Source of the DNA: Bacillota bacterium
GTDB lineage: Bacteria > Bacillota > Clostridia > Acetivibrionales > DTU013
NCBI GenBank assembly: GCA_023399355.1
Contig: JAEWQC010000248.1
Coordinates: 1 to 34,241, forward strand
Direction of reading: 5' to 3'
DNA: 34,241 nucleotides
The notes beneath the pieces are model-generated. The model was not told where the DNA came from and made no database searches. It saw nothing but the letters and a program-made list of their open reading frames with translations. This document shows positions 8,103 through 16,476 of this stretch, piece by piece (position 1 is the stretch's first letter; every line of letters begins with the position of its first letter). Made by a program: the position numbers and the translations under genes.

Positions 8103-8953
8103 TTGAGCCCCTTGCCTTTCAGGTGTCTGATCAGTTCATCGCGCGCAGCAGCCACGGTAAAAACCCTGTCATCAAGCCCAGGCAACAGACCCTTTAAGCC
8201 CTTCATCAGATATGCCACCTGAGGTGCGGACAAACCTATTGTTTCCAGCCTCCGGGGATCTTCAAACACTTCTGCCACAGTGCCGTCGATTTCTATCTGA
8301 CTTTTGTTCATTACAACGACTCGGTTGACAAGCCTGGCGATATCTTCCATGCTGTGTGATACAAGAATGACTGTTATGCCAAGTGTTTCGTGTATTTTAG
8401 AAATGTTTCCGAATATCTCGTCCCGGCCTTTGGGATCAAGTCCTGCTGTCGGCTCATCAAGTATCAGGATTCCCGGTTTCATCACAAGCACGCCTGCAAT
8501 TGCAACCCTTCTTTTTTGACCCCCGGAAAGTTCAAACGGCGATTTTTCAAGAATTGAGGCATCCAGACCTACCGTTTCTATCACACGCATTATTTCGCTT
8601 CGGACCTGTTCCTCCGATATCTTCTGCTTGTAGAGACCAAAAGCAATGTCTTTATATACAGTTTCATCAAACAACTGATGTTCGGGATATTGAAATACAA
8701 TACCCACGTGCTGCCTTAGTTCCTTAAGGTTTTTAGCGGTGGTATCGACTCCGTTGATCAGGACACGACCCGATGTCGGCTTCAACAAGCCGTTAAGATG
8801 CTGTATCAGCGTGGATTTTCCGGAACCGGTATGACCTATGATTCCGATGAATTCGCCATCATTAATCGCAAGGTTGATTTCATTCAGCGCTATTTTTTCG
8901 AATGGCGTTCCCTGCATATATATGTAGGAAAGATTTTCAATAACTATTGGCAT
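8099..8953 (-). CDS. ecfA2: ECF transporter ATPase EcfA2
   Basis: This 284-residue ABC ATPase has Walker A GHTGSGKS (about 42-49), a Q-loop with QYPEHQLF typical of EcfA2, the signature LSGGQKRRVAIAG, and Walker B ILILDEPTAGLDP. It pairs with EcfA1 on EcfT to drive uptake of micronutrients such as riboflavin, biotin or folate by separately encoded S proteins. It overlaps ecfT. Its partner ecfA1 would normally lie directly upstream but here is about 4.9 kb away, beyond the plus-strand block. A promoter-like pair upstream may therefore be a newly needed one. Confidence 0.95.
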   Translation of the reverse strand: MPIVIENLSYIYMQGTPFEKIALNEINLAINDGEFIGIIGHTGSGKSTLIQHLNGLLKPTSGRVLINGVDTTAKNLKELRQHVGIVFQYPEHQLFDETVYKDIAFGLYKQKISEEQVRSEIMRVIETVGLDASILEKSPFELSGGQKRRVAIAGVLVMKPGILILDEPTAGLDPKGRDEIFGNISKIHETLGITVILVSHSMEDIARLVNRVVVMNKSQIEIDGTVAEVFEDPRRLETIGLSAPQVAYLMKGLKGLLPGLDDRVFTVAAARDELIRHLKGKGLK

Positions 8954-9026
8954 TCATTGCTCCCTTTACCTGTTTGGCCGCTGTGCATTCATATTTTACC
9001 CTAATCCATATCCACACAGCCGGAAA

Positions 9027-9057
9027 TTGACTATTTGGGGTACATTCATATTATAAT
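9027..9057 (+). promoter_or_regulatory. Candidate promoter for the protease gene
   Basis: TTGACT at 9027-9032 precedes TATAAT at 9052-9057 with a long 19-base gap, or TATTAT at 9049-9054 with 16. A second perfect TATAAT at 9139-9144 lacks a good -35. Either could drive the plus-strand protease gene. Confidence 0.45.
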
Positions 9058-9077
9058 AGTACGGGGCATAACTTCAA
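9050..9077 (-). promoter_or_regulatory. Candidate promoter for ecfA2-ecfT-hexokinase-truA
   Basis: On the minus strand TTGAAG (9077-9072), a 16-base spacer and TATAAT (9055-9050) lie about 90 bases before ecfA2. It shares its -10 region with the plus-strand promoter candidate, so the two would overlap back to back. Confidence 0.45.
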
Positions 9078-9203
9078 GCTTTTTTTATCCTGTGAGCAAC
9101 TATCCACAACTTTGATGCATTTTTGTTTACATTAATCCTATAATTATGTAAAATAAATTTAGTTGAATATTTTTCTACAATCTCCAATGAAAGGGTCAAC
9201 TTG

Positions 9204-10349
9204 ATGAAAAAATTAATCCTTCTATTTATTGTATTCGTTTTAGTTTTTTCTGCTGCTACAGTCAGCTTTTCATTTGGAAGTCAGAATACTTCCAAGGTCC
9301 TGGTAAATGGGACAAAAGCCGGGGTTGATTTGAAAATGATCAATAACAAGCCATATGTAGATGCCCTTGCCTTCTCACAGTCATTGGGATTGAATGCAAA
9401 TATGGATAAATCATCGGGAACTCTAAATATTTCATTTACCGGCAATGATATCCTTATCCCGGAAATCATTAAAAACATCAGCCCAAGTGTAGTCGGCATT
9501 GTAGGCACCTATAACGAGAGTTACAGTACGATGGAGTTACAGGATGAACTCATACACGGTACAGGTCTTGTCATAAAATCCAACGGAGAAATTCTTACGA
9601 ATGCCCATGTCGTGAAAGACATGGCCAAAATCGTAGTGATCCTTAGCAATGGAGATGGATTTATCGGCAAACTGAAATATATTGATGAAAATTCGGATCT
9701 GGCAGTAGTAAAAATAGAAAAAAGCAGTCTACCTGCAGCAAAATTCGGAACCGAAAGCGAAATCATCACGGGAAAAACAGTTATCGCAATTGGTACACCG
9801 GTATCTCTGTCTCTTCGCAATTCCGCATCAACCGGAGTTATAAGCGGCATAAACCGGGGTATTGACAGCTATTATAAACTGATACAGACGGATGCCTCGA
9901 TTAATCCTGGAAACAGTGGAGGTCCGCTGGTCAGTCTGAAGGGAAATGTGATTGGTATCAACTCCAGTAAATTTGCCGGGGAAGGCATCGAAGGGCTGGG
10001 ATTCTCCATACCGCTTAATACCATTCAATATGTCCTTTCCCAGTTTGATAAATACGGATATGTAAACAGGCCATACCTTGGCATGGCTTTCGATGAAGAT
10101 TGGGCTGCAAAGCTCGGGCTCCCATCCAATAAAGGCATAAACATAACCAGTGTAGAAAAAGGTTCTCCAGCAGACTTATCCGGTATAAAAGCAGATGATA
10201 TCCTGTTGAAGATAGGAGCTGTAAAAATCAGTACAATCGTTGATCTCAACGAAGTCATGAAAAACTATTCCCCGCATCAGCAAGTCGTATTCCTGTTCAA
10301 AAGAGGCACCGCTGAAAAGACAGTCAAGATTACTTTAGGATCAAAATAA
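9204..10349 (+). CDS. Secreted/anchored trypsin-like serine protease (HtrA/DegP-like) with PDZ domain
   Basis: This 381-residue protein begins with a signal or anchor segment (residues 1-24). A short domain at about 30-80 resembles the copper-amine-oxidase-N-like stalk domain common on clostridial envelope proteins. A trypsin-fold protease domain follows, with the triad visible as His135 (LTNAHVV), Asp165 (NSDLAVVKI) and Ser238 (GNSGGPLV), then one PDZ domain at about 288-378. HtrA proteases degrade or sense misfolded envelope proteins. ATG 9204 is chosen over TTG 9201 for its distance from AAAGGG. The gene lies 16 bases before the five-domain protein, so the two are probably co-transcribed. 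Confidence 0.95.
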   Translation: MKKLILLFIVFVLVFSAATVSFSFGSQNTSKVLVNGTKAGVDLKMINNKPYVDALAFSQSLGLNANMDKSSGTLNISFTGNDILIPEIIKNISPSVVGIVGTYNESYSTMELQDELIHGTGLVIKSNGEILTNAHVVKDMAKIVVILSNGDGFIGKLKYIDENSDLAVVKIEKSSLPAAKFGTESEIITGKTVIAIGTPVSLSLRNSASTGVISGINRGIDSYYKLIQTDASINPGNSGGPLVSLKGNVIGINSSKFAGEGIEGLGFSIPLNTIQYVLSQFDKYGYVNRPYLGMAFDEDWAAKLGLPSNKGINITSVEKGSPADLSGIKADDILLKIGAVKISTIVDLNEVMKNYSPHQQVVFLFKRGTAEKTVKITLGSK

Positions 10350-10365
10350 AAAACGGAGGATTAAA

Positions 10366-12816
10366 ATGAAAAAATTCTTATCTTTGGCACTTATCCTGGC
10401 TATCCTTTTATCAATAACAGCTCAGGTATTTGGTGGGACTTCTGTCATTCTCTACAAGGATCAGAAGTTTGGATGGACAATAAGACTGCCGGCTGATTTC
10501 ATTAAAAACGCAGTCCCTGGCAAACCAAACGAAACGGAATTCAACAAAAAAGGCAGTCCGGACAAAGTCAAAGTAAGCATGTATTCACTCACAGGACTCA
10601 CGCTCGATTCCTGGGTCAGCAGGGAAACAAAGTTTATCCGGGACAATTATGATTTAACTCTTTATAGTGTTACAAAGACAGAAAACAGTAAAATTAAAAA
10701 TTTGAATTACAGAAAGGTCTATTTAAAAATACAAACCGAAGACGGTTGGATGAATCAGATCCGAATCTATGTGACAGGGAAGAGCTTTCGGTACTTGATC
10801 AGCTATACCATTACCGCCGCTGATTATAAAAATTCAGCAAAAAAAACTTCCATGGATGCCGCTCTTGCATCTTTTGCCTTTACAGAGCCAAATGCCAAAT
10901 CCATAGGAGCATTGACGGAAAGTACAACGGCGTTCGATTCAAAGACTAAAATAAAAATATCAAATGCAGAGCTTGGCTGGTCATTCGAAGTACCAGACAC
11001 CTGGAAAAAGGAGCAGGAAGATAAAAAGTATACGGTCTGTACAGTGAGTAACGGTGATATGGCAGTTACATTAAAAGCCATTGATAATCCACAAAACGTA
11101 TTCGTAAATGATTATGCGAAAACGTATGAAGCATCATTGAAGACTGGGCCGGTCACAAACAAGATTGTTTTTAAGGGTAACTCATCTATAAATCATTATT
11201 CCGGCGTCAATTACATTATTGATCGGGCAGGCTTTGAAGACAGGGTATATCTTCTTCAGGAAGGTTTCAATCTTTTTGTACTGACCTTATCCACCCGTAA
11301 TTATGCAGATACACCTGGCAATAACAAGATTCTGGATGCGATATTGAATTCGATAAACCTGAGGAGCGATAAAGAATCGGAAAGCATTTCTGATTTCTCG
11401 GAAATACTCAAGGGCGCTACAAAAGATAAAGTCGGAGACAGTTATTATAAATGGTCTGTAACTGTCCCGAAAAGCTTTACAATGTCTTCTCGCACTTTTG
11501 AAGGTAGAGTTACGGTATTTGAAACAAGCGATAAGAAGAGCATGATTGATATTGAGATCATACAAAATGTGCAAAAACAAAATCTCGACTCCATTCTATC
11601 AAACGTTTTAAACAACCTTAAAAAAGATTACACAATCACTAATTCTGAAAAAAGAACAGATGGAGCACAGCAATATGCAGTAATCTCCTATAAGGGTGTA
11701 AAAGATGATTTTGTGAACGAACACCGTTTTTATATCGTCGGAGATAATATTCTTGAAATTGCGATGAGTCAGCCGGAAGCGGTTTATAACAGCGGTACCT
11801 ACAGTAAAGTACTGGATTCATTTGCAATGAGCTTCCCCAAGGACAATTCTGCGACTGATCTATCCAATATCGGCACGAACGGTTTGCGAATGTATGTCAG
11901 TCTGAAATATGGTTGGTTCATGGGCATTTTACCGGACTGGTATGTCGAAAGCTCGGAGAACAAAGGAAATAGCGCCGTATTCTATAATGATAAAAGCACC
12001 TTAATTGTCGATATGTATTCTAAAGAACTTGGATTAACTTTAGATAAACTAATTGAAAATGAGACCGCCAGAATGAACAGGGTGTACAACAAAGAGCTTA
12101 CAACCATATCTCAGCCTGAAGATATCACTATAAACGGTATAAAATGCAAGAAAATCAATTTATCCTTTAAAATTAATAGTAAAATGTTTTACGACAGTTA
12201 TATCTATTACGTTGGGAAATCCTACAGATATAAAATTGGCTATTCAATTGACAGTGCCGCGTATAATGACCCAGCCAAAAAGTCTGGAATTGATAAAATG
12301 CTCAATTCATTCTTATGTATCGAACCGAATGCCACCACATTAGGAAAATTGTTCGATACGGAAAGTGAAAACACGGACAGCAACGGACGTACTGTCTCAA
12401 GCACCCAGTATAAATGGTCTGTGACTCTGCCCTCCAACTTCACTGAGGGTGAATACTATGAGTCTGAAGACGAGGTTCAGTATACTAATGATGTAACCCG
12501 CCTTGATTTCTCTATGGATGTATATACGGCAAAAAAAACGATCGAACAATACGCTTTGGATTCCGACCAACATATGAGCGCTAATTCGAGTTACTCAGTT
12601 GTAAGCACAGAAATGTTGAATGAAAAGGGTACAACCGTTAGAAAAGCAATTTATAGATATGCTGATCCAAATGCTGACTACGCTTATTATAACATTAATT
12701 ACATGTTGTGCAAAAATGGCAACCTGTATGATATTTACTTCAGTGTACCCGATTACCGGTATACGGATTACAGTACCCAGGTATTCAAAAAAATGTGGGA
12801 TTCCATGAATTTTTAA
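10366..12816 (+). CDS. Secreted protein of five tandem PsbP/DcrB-like beta domains, function unknown
   Basis: I do not recognise this 816-residue protein as a named family. Residues 1-23 are a clear signal peptide. The rest divides into five related units of about 140-160 residues, starting near 28, 196, 352, 507 and 674. Each begins with a Trp-x-x-x-(Leu/Val/Ile)-Pro pattern: GWTIRLPADF, GWSFEVPDTW, KWSVTVPKSF, GWFMGILPDW and KWSVTLPSNF. Most end in an amphipathic helix like LDSFAMSF. The motif and length suggest a PsbP/DcrB (DUF1795)-type fold; this is inference. Units 1 and 4 share EPNAxxxGxL ends, and units 3 and 5 share YKWSVT, suggesting stepwise duplication. GGAGG precedes the ATG. A strong terminator follows. 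Confidence 0.88.
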   Translation: MKKFLSLALILAILLSITAQVFGGTSVILYKDQKFGWTIRLPADFIKNAVPGKPNETEFNKKGSPDKVKVSMYSLTGLTLDSWVSRETKFIRDNYDLTLYSVTKTENSKIKNLNYRKVYLKIQTEDGWMNQIRIYVTGKSFRYLISYTITAADYKNSAKKTSMDAALASFAFTEPNAKSIGALTESTTAFDSKTKIKISNAELGWSFEVPDTWKKEQEDKKYTVCTVSNGDMAVTLKAIDNPQNVFVNDYAKTYEASLKTGPVTNKIVFKGNSSINHYSGVNYIIDRAGFEDRVYLLQEGFNLFVLTLSTRNYADTPGNNKILDAILNSINLRSDKESESISDFSEILKGATKDKVGDSYYKWSVTVPKSFTMSSRTFEGRVTVFETSDKKSMIDIEIIQNVQKQNLDSILSNVLNNLKKDYTITNSEKRTDGAQQYAVISYKGVKDDFVNEHRFYIVGDNILEIAMSQPEAVYNSGTYSKVLDSFAMSFPKDNSATDLSNIGTNGLRMYVSLKYGWFMGILPDWYVESSENKGNSAVFYNDKSTLIVDMYSKELGLTLDKLIENETARMNRVYNKELTTISQPEDITINGIKCKKINLSFKINSKMFYDSYIYYVGKSYRYKIGYSIDSAAYNDPAKKSGIDKMLNSFLCIEPNATTLGKLFDTESENTDSNGRTVSSTQYKWSVTLPSNFTEGEYYESEDEVQYTNDVTRLDFSMDVYTAKKTIEQYALDSDQHMSANSSYSVVSTEMLNEKGTTVRKAIYRYADPNADYAYYNINYMLCKNGNLYDIYFSVPDYRYTDYSTQVFKKMWDSMNF

Positions 12817-12841
12817 ACCCCGGGCAATAATTTTAATATGC

Positions 12842-12870
12842 AAAACGGGAGTCGACTCTCCCGTTTTTTT
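12842..12870 (+). terminator. Rho-independent terminator after the five-domain protein
   Basis: A ten-pair stem (AAAACGGGAG/CTCCCGTTTT, six-base loop TCGACT) runs directly into seven T residues. It ends the plus-strand protease/five-domain transcript, so the methyltransferase needs its own promoter. Confidence 0.92.
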
Positions 12871-13057
12871 ATTTAAAGACCCGGGACAAAGCAGGCAAGG
12901 ACTGAAATAAAATGCAACAAATATAGCGCTTTGTTAATTGTGTTTGGCGAATTCATGAAGTAGAATAGAAATATAACTGAGTGAAATCAGTGCGGATTTG
13001 TAAAAATAGAATGGGCTGAAATCAGTATCAATATGTAATAATTAAGGAAGGTACTCT

Positions 13058-13654
13058 ATGAGTGAGCATTATTACACCGAACAACCGACATCTGAGATTA
13101 AGGAGAAGAATTTCTCACAATGTATCAAGGGTGCAGAGCTGTCTTTAGTTTCAGTCAGTGGAGTGTTCTCCCATGAGGATAGGGTTGACAGGGCCTCCAG
13201 GCTTTTGATAGAGTCTTTTAGTCCGTCAGGGAAAACCGTTCTGGATATGGGATGCGGATATGGTGCTGTCGGACTCTTCATCAAGGCACTCTTTAAAAGC
13301 CAAACCCTCTGCCTAACTGACATTAATGAAAGAGCAACCGATTACGCCAGGATAAATGCTTTGAAAAACAGTCTTGACGTTAATGTCGTAAAGGGAGATT
13401 TGTTTTCAGCCGTCAAGGAAATTACTTTTGACGATATCGTCACAAATCCTCCGTTTGCTGCCGGAAAACAACTACTTACCCAATTGATTTACGAGGCTTT
13501 TGAACACCTCAATACCTCTGGTGCGCTTTGGCTGGTAGCCCATCACAATAAAGGCGGTTCGACGTTGAAGGAAATCATGAAGAATCATTTCGGGAATGTA
13601 CAGGATATGGAGAAGAGCGGAGGTATAAGGGTGTATCGATCGGTTCGGAGATAG
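13058..13654 (+). CDS. Class I SAM-dependent methyltransferase, YbxB/RsmC-like
   Basis: This 198-residue protein has the small methyltransferase domain of the RsmC family. It shows the SAM-binding loop VLDMGCGYGAVG (about residues 61-72) and the TNPPFAAG motif (about 128-135), whose NPP(F/Y) contacts the target base amine. The MSEHYY start and GVFS segment closely recall B. subtilis YbxB. The likely substrate is an rRNA guanine (N2), but that is family inference. The ATG follows AAGGAAGG. A weak promoter candidate (TTGTGT at 12938, TAGAAT at 12961) lies upstream. Its stop codon lies inside the first copy of a 47-base tandem repeat. Confidence 0.9.
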   Translation: MSEHYYTEQPTSEIKEKNFSQCIKGAELSLVSVSGVFSHEDRVDRASRLLIESFSPSGKTVLDMGCGYGAVGLFIKALFKSQTLCLTDINERATDYARINALKNSLDVNVVKGDLFSAVKEITFDDIVTNPPFAAGKQLLTQLIYEAFEHLNTSGALWLVAHHNKGGSTLKEIMKNHFGNVQDMEKSGGIRVYRSVRR

Positions 13655-13790
13655 CCGGGTATGGCTCAGGGTATAGTATAGTCTGGTCGGTAAGAAAATA
13701 GCCGGGTATGGCTCGGGGTATAGTATAGTCAGGTTGGTTAAGTAGATAACGGGGGTATGGCTGTGGTCATATTCAGTTTGGAATCTGGCG
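13651..13790. repeat. 47-base tandem repeat at the 3' end of the methyltransferase gene
   Basis: Two closely matching copies begin at 13651 and 13698 (both start ATAGCCGGGTATGGCTC), and a degenerate third begins at 13746. The first copy contains the methyltransferase stop codon. The array fills most of the 180-base gap between the convergent methyltransferase and ecfA1 genes. No terminator hairpin was seen there. Confidence 0.85.
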
Positions 13791-13834
13791 TGATGCAAGC
13801 TTATTTGCTTCAGGCAAAACAATGAAGTTGATCC

Positions 13835-14710
13835 CTAATGGTTAAAATAAGCTGTCAGACACTGTATCGCTTCATCCACTGTAAGAATTTCCTGCGGGAA
13901 GTTGTAACCTGCTTTGTTCAGTTCATACATAAGTTCTGTCACCTGTGGAACATCCAGTCCCAGACCTTTTATTTTTCCAACATCCCTGAAAACTTCTCCT
14001 GGTGTTCCGAGCAAGATGCATTTACCGGAATCGATCACCATAATCCTGTCAGCTTCGCCGGCTTCATCCATATGGTGCGTTATATGAATAATCGTAATTC
14101 CCTCTTCCTTGTTCAATTTCCGTAAAATGCGCATGACCTCTTTCCTGCCGATCGGATCAAGCATGGCTGTGGCTTCATCAAGCACGATGCATTTTGGCTT
14201 CATGGCAAGGATCCCTGCAATTGCGACTCTTTGCTTCTGTCCGCCTGATAGCAGGTGTGGGGCATGCTTTTTATATTCCGACAAGCCTATTGTTTCAAGT
14301 GCTTCGTCTACGCGGCTCCTGATTTCCTGAGGCGGTACACCCAGATTTTCCGGACCGAATGCTACATCCTCCTCGACAATCGTGCCGACGATCTGATTGT
14401 CAGGATTTTGAAAAACCATACCTGTCGAACTTCTGATATCCCATAGCTGTTCCTCATTCGCTGTATTGATTCCATTGACAATAACAGTCCCGACATCAGG
14501 CAGAAGCAATGCATTAAACAGCTTTGCAAGCGTAGACTTCCCGGAGCCGTTTCTGCCAAGAATAGCTAGAAATTCGCCCTGTCCAATTGTCAAGCTCACA
14601 TCCTGCAGCGCTGTTACGTCATTTCTGTCCTCACTATGCGTTTTATATACAAAACTCACCTTATTGACTTCAATAATGTTTTTTTCACCAGACACGCCCG
14701 CATACCTCAT
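13835..14710 (-). CDS. ecfA1: ECF transporter ATPase EcfA1
   Basis: The second ECF ATPase (291 residues from ATG 14710) has Walker A GRNGSGKS, a Q-loop QNPDNQIVGT characteristic of EcfA1, the signature LSGGQKQRVAIAG, and Walker B CIVLDEATAMLDP. It should pair with EcfA2 and EcfT. The reading frame continues upstream to a TTG at 14794, but that would overlap a terminator-like hairpin and add 28 residues absent from the family, so 14710 is preferred; its ribosome-binding site is poor. It follows rplQ as usual, but its partner genes are displaced beyond the plus-strand block. Confidence 0.92.
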   Translation of the reverse strand: MRYAGVSGEKNIIEVNKVSFVYKTHSEDRNDVTALQDVSLTIGQGEFLAILGRNGSGKSTLAKLFNALLLPDVGTVIVNGINTANEEQLWDIRSSTGMVFQNPDNQIVGTIVEEDVAFGPENLGVPPQEIRSRVDEALETIGLSEYKKHAPHLLSGGQKQRVAIAGILAMKPKCIVLDEATAMLDPIGRKEVMRILRKLNKEEGITIIHITHHMDEAGEADRIMVIDSGKCILLGTPGEVFRDVGKIKGLGLDVPQVTELMYELNKAGYNFPQEILTVDEAIQCLTAYFNH

Positions 14711-14797
14711 TTCAAGATCTTCGCCATTTAAATCAAAAACCCAAATGCAATGGTTCTTGCTTTGAATTTTATTCGTCTTTCCAGACGCAAACAAAAT

Positions 14798-14827
14798 TAG
14801 GGACTAGACCGTAAACGGCAATCCCTA
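14798..14827 (-). terminator. Candidate terminator/attenuator after rplQ
   Basis: In the RNA sense AGGGA pairs with UCCCU around an inner CCGU/ACGG stem and is followed by AAUUUUGUUU. It could end the alpha operon or reduce read-through into ecfA1. Confidence 0.5.
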
Positions 14828-14851
14828 TTATTGTTCAAATTGTATTATTGA

Positions 14852-15382
14852 TTATTTTTTTGTAAGTTCAAGTATTACGGTTTCTGCTGCATCGCCTCTT
14901 CTTGGCCCAAGCTTGTAGATTCTTGTGAATCCGCCGTTTACATCCTTGAATTTTGGTCCGATCTCATCAAACAACTTATCAACAACATTGATATAATTGC
15001 CTTTTTCATCCTTGACCCTGTAAACCCAGTTCATAGCCCTTCTCCTGGCATTGAGCCTGGTAGGTTTATCAACTGTTACCATCTCGGTTTTGACTTCCCT
15101 GTCCACTACGGAATATTTTTTGCCGCTTTTTGAAGTAACTGCTTTGGTCAACTTCTTTCCCTTGCTGTCAACTTTTACTTCACTGATTTTAATTTGCTTG
15201 GACGTAATATTGCCGTCTTCCTTGATAGCCATGGCAATAAGCTTTTCTGCGATTGCCTTGACTTCCTTAGCTCTTGCTTCGGTGGTTTCTATTTTACCAT
15301 TCTGAAGTAACGCAGTAACCTGACTTTTAAGCATCGCTTTTCTCTGATCGGTTGCACGTCCCAACTTTCTCTGTGTTGGCAT
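14852..15382 (-). CDS. rplQ: 50S ribosomal protein L17
   Basis: L17 lies near the exit tunnel of the large subunit. The RKLGRATDQRKAML N-terminus and the GGFTRIYKLGPRRGDAAE C-terminal motif are clear. The protein is 176 residues against about 115-130 in B. subtilis and E. coli. The excess is a lysine-rich insertion at about residues 54-107. Long L17 forms are, to my knowledge, common in Clostridia. ATG 15382 is preceded by AGGAGG; an upstream in-frame start at 15412 would overlap the spacer repeat and is rejected. Confidence 0.98.
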   Translation of the reverse strand: MPTQRKLGRATDQRKAMLKSQVTALLQNGKIETTEARAKEVKAIAEKLIAMAIKEDGNITSKQIKISEVKVDSKGKKLTKAVTSKSGKKYSVVDREVKTEMVTVDKPTRLNARRRAMNWVYRVKDEKGNYINVVDKLFDEIGPKFKDVNGGFTRIYKLGPRRGDAAETVILELTKK

Positions 15383-15399
15383 TTTACTTTTACCTCCTC

Positions 15400-15490
15400 T
15401 TGGATGTTTCAAAGGTAATCTGCGCCTTTGGCGCCAACATCCCTCTTAAATCTTTTAAAGGAAATTCGCGCTATAAGCGCTGAAGATCCT
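15400..15490. repeat. Two copies of a palindromic spacer repeat (GGATGTT family) between rpoA and rplQ
   Basis: Copy A (15400-15445) has outer arms GGATGTT/AACATCC and an inner GCGCC-TTT-GGCGC stem. Copy B (15446-15490) is more diverged: arms ATCTT/AAGAT and inner GCGCT-ATA-AGCGC. Both keep the bulge resembling GGAAATTCGCGC. They almost fill the spacer, stopping just upstream of the rplQ AGGAGG. Two near-identical copies occur at 26366-26463. Confidence 0.8.
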
Positions 15491-15504
15491 TCCTAAAACT
15501 ATTT

Positions 15505-16452
15505 TCAATCCTCGCTTGGGGCGAGTGACAATGAGAGGGCATGAAGCTTCTGGAGTACTTCTTCAAGTGACTTCCTGCCAAGGTTTCTCACCTTCATCAT
15601 GTCTTCCTCAGTCCTGTTGGTTAAATCTTCAACAGTATTGATACCGGCTCTTTTCAAACAGTTATATGATCTAACGGACAAGTCAAGTTCCTCTATTGTC
15701 ATTTCGAGGACCTTTTCCTTTTTGGTCTCTTCTTTCTCAACCATTATTTCCGTGTGTTTTGCATGATCAGAAAGATCTATGAACAGGTTCAGATGTTCGC
15801 TCAATATCTTGGCTCCGAGGCTTATGGCTTCATCCGGCTTTATACTGCCGTTTGTCCAGACTTCAAGAGTAAGCTTGTCATAATCTGTAACCTGACCTAC
15901 ACGTGTATTTTCCACGGTGTAGTTTACTTTCCTTACAGGCGTATATATGGAATCAACAGGTATGATGCCTATTGGCTGTCCTGTCTGCTTGTTTTTTTCC
16001 GCCGGTATGTACCCTCTGTTCTTATTGAGTACCAGTTCCATGTAAAACCTGTGTTCTCCGTTCAATGTGCAGATATGAAGATCCGGATTGAGTATTTCGA
16101 CATCGGAATCCGCTTTGATATCACCTGCTGTGATAGCGCCTTCACCATCAGCATCGATATAAACGATCTTCGGGCCATCGCTGAAAAGCTTCATCGACAG
16201 GTTCTTTACATTGAGGATGATTTCAGTGACATCCTCTATAACACCAGGAACAATAGAGAACTCATGCAGTACACCGTCAACCTTGATTGAGGTTACCGCC
16301 ACGCCTGGCAGGGATGACAAAAGTATTCTTCTGAGGGAGTTCCCCAAAGTAATACCATAGCCTCTTTCCAGCGGCTCAATAACAAACTTCCCGTAGCTGT
16401 TGTCTTCTGTAGACTGTACACATTCAATTTTTGGTTTTTCTATTTCGATCAA
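15505..16452 (-). CDS. rpoA: DNA-directed RNA polymerase subunit alpha
   Basis: This is the alpha subunit that dimerises to nucleate RNA polymerase assembly. The N-terminal domain includes EPLERGYGITLGNSLRRILL. A charged linker at about 230-245 (KEETKKEKV) is followed by the C-terminal domain, whose helices (LSVRSYNCLKRAGI, NLGRKSLEEV) bind UP elements and activators. I place the start at TTG 16452, giving the normal 315-residue protein beginning (M)IEIEKPKIE, with GGGAGGG six bases upstream. An upstream TTG at 16476 lacks a site and adds eight residues not usual in the family. Confidence 0.98.
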   Translation of the reverse strand: MIEIEKPKIECVQSTEDNSYGKFVIEPLERGYGITLGNSLRRILLSSLPGVAVTSIKVDGVLHEFSIVPGVIEDVTEIILNVKNLSMKLFSDGPKIVYIDADGEGAITAGDIKADSDVEILNPDLHICTLNGEHRFYMELVLNKNRGYIPAEKNKQTGQPIGIIPVDSIYTPVRKVNYTVENTRVGQVTDYDKLTLEVWTNGSIKPDEAISLGAKILSEHLNLFIDLSDHAKHTEIMVEKEETKKEKVLEMTIEELDLSVRSYNCLKRAGINTVEDLTNRTEEDMMKVRNLGRKSLEEVLQKLHALSLSLAPSED

Positions 16453-16476
16453 CAAAAACCCTCCCTTAACTGGCAA

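Noticed and set aside
7522..8106. 194-codon plus-strand frame opposite ecfT
   Set aside because: The minus-strand frame is clearly EcfT with its coupling motifs. The plus-strand product resembles no family and has no ribosome-binding site of note.
13472..13822. 116-codon minus-strand frame through the 47-base repeat
   Set aside because: It overlaps the methyltransferase gene in antisense and gains its length from the repeat; there is no ribosome-binding site or domain.
14711..14794. Longer EcfA1 starting at TTG 14794
   Set aside because: The extra 28 residues are not typical of the family and the start would lie at the edge of the terminator-like hairpin after rplQ.
15754..16290. 178-codon plus-strand frame opposite rpoA
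   Set aside because: It is a shadow of the conserved alpha-subunit gene.
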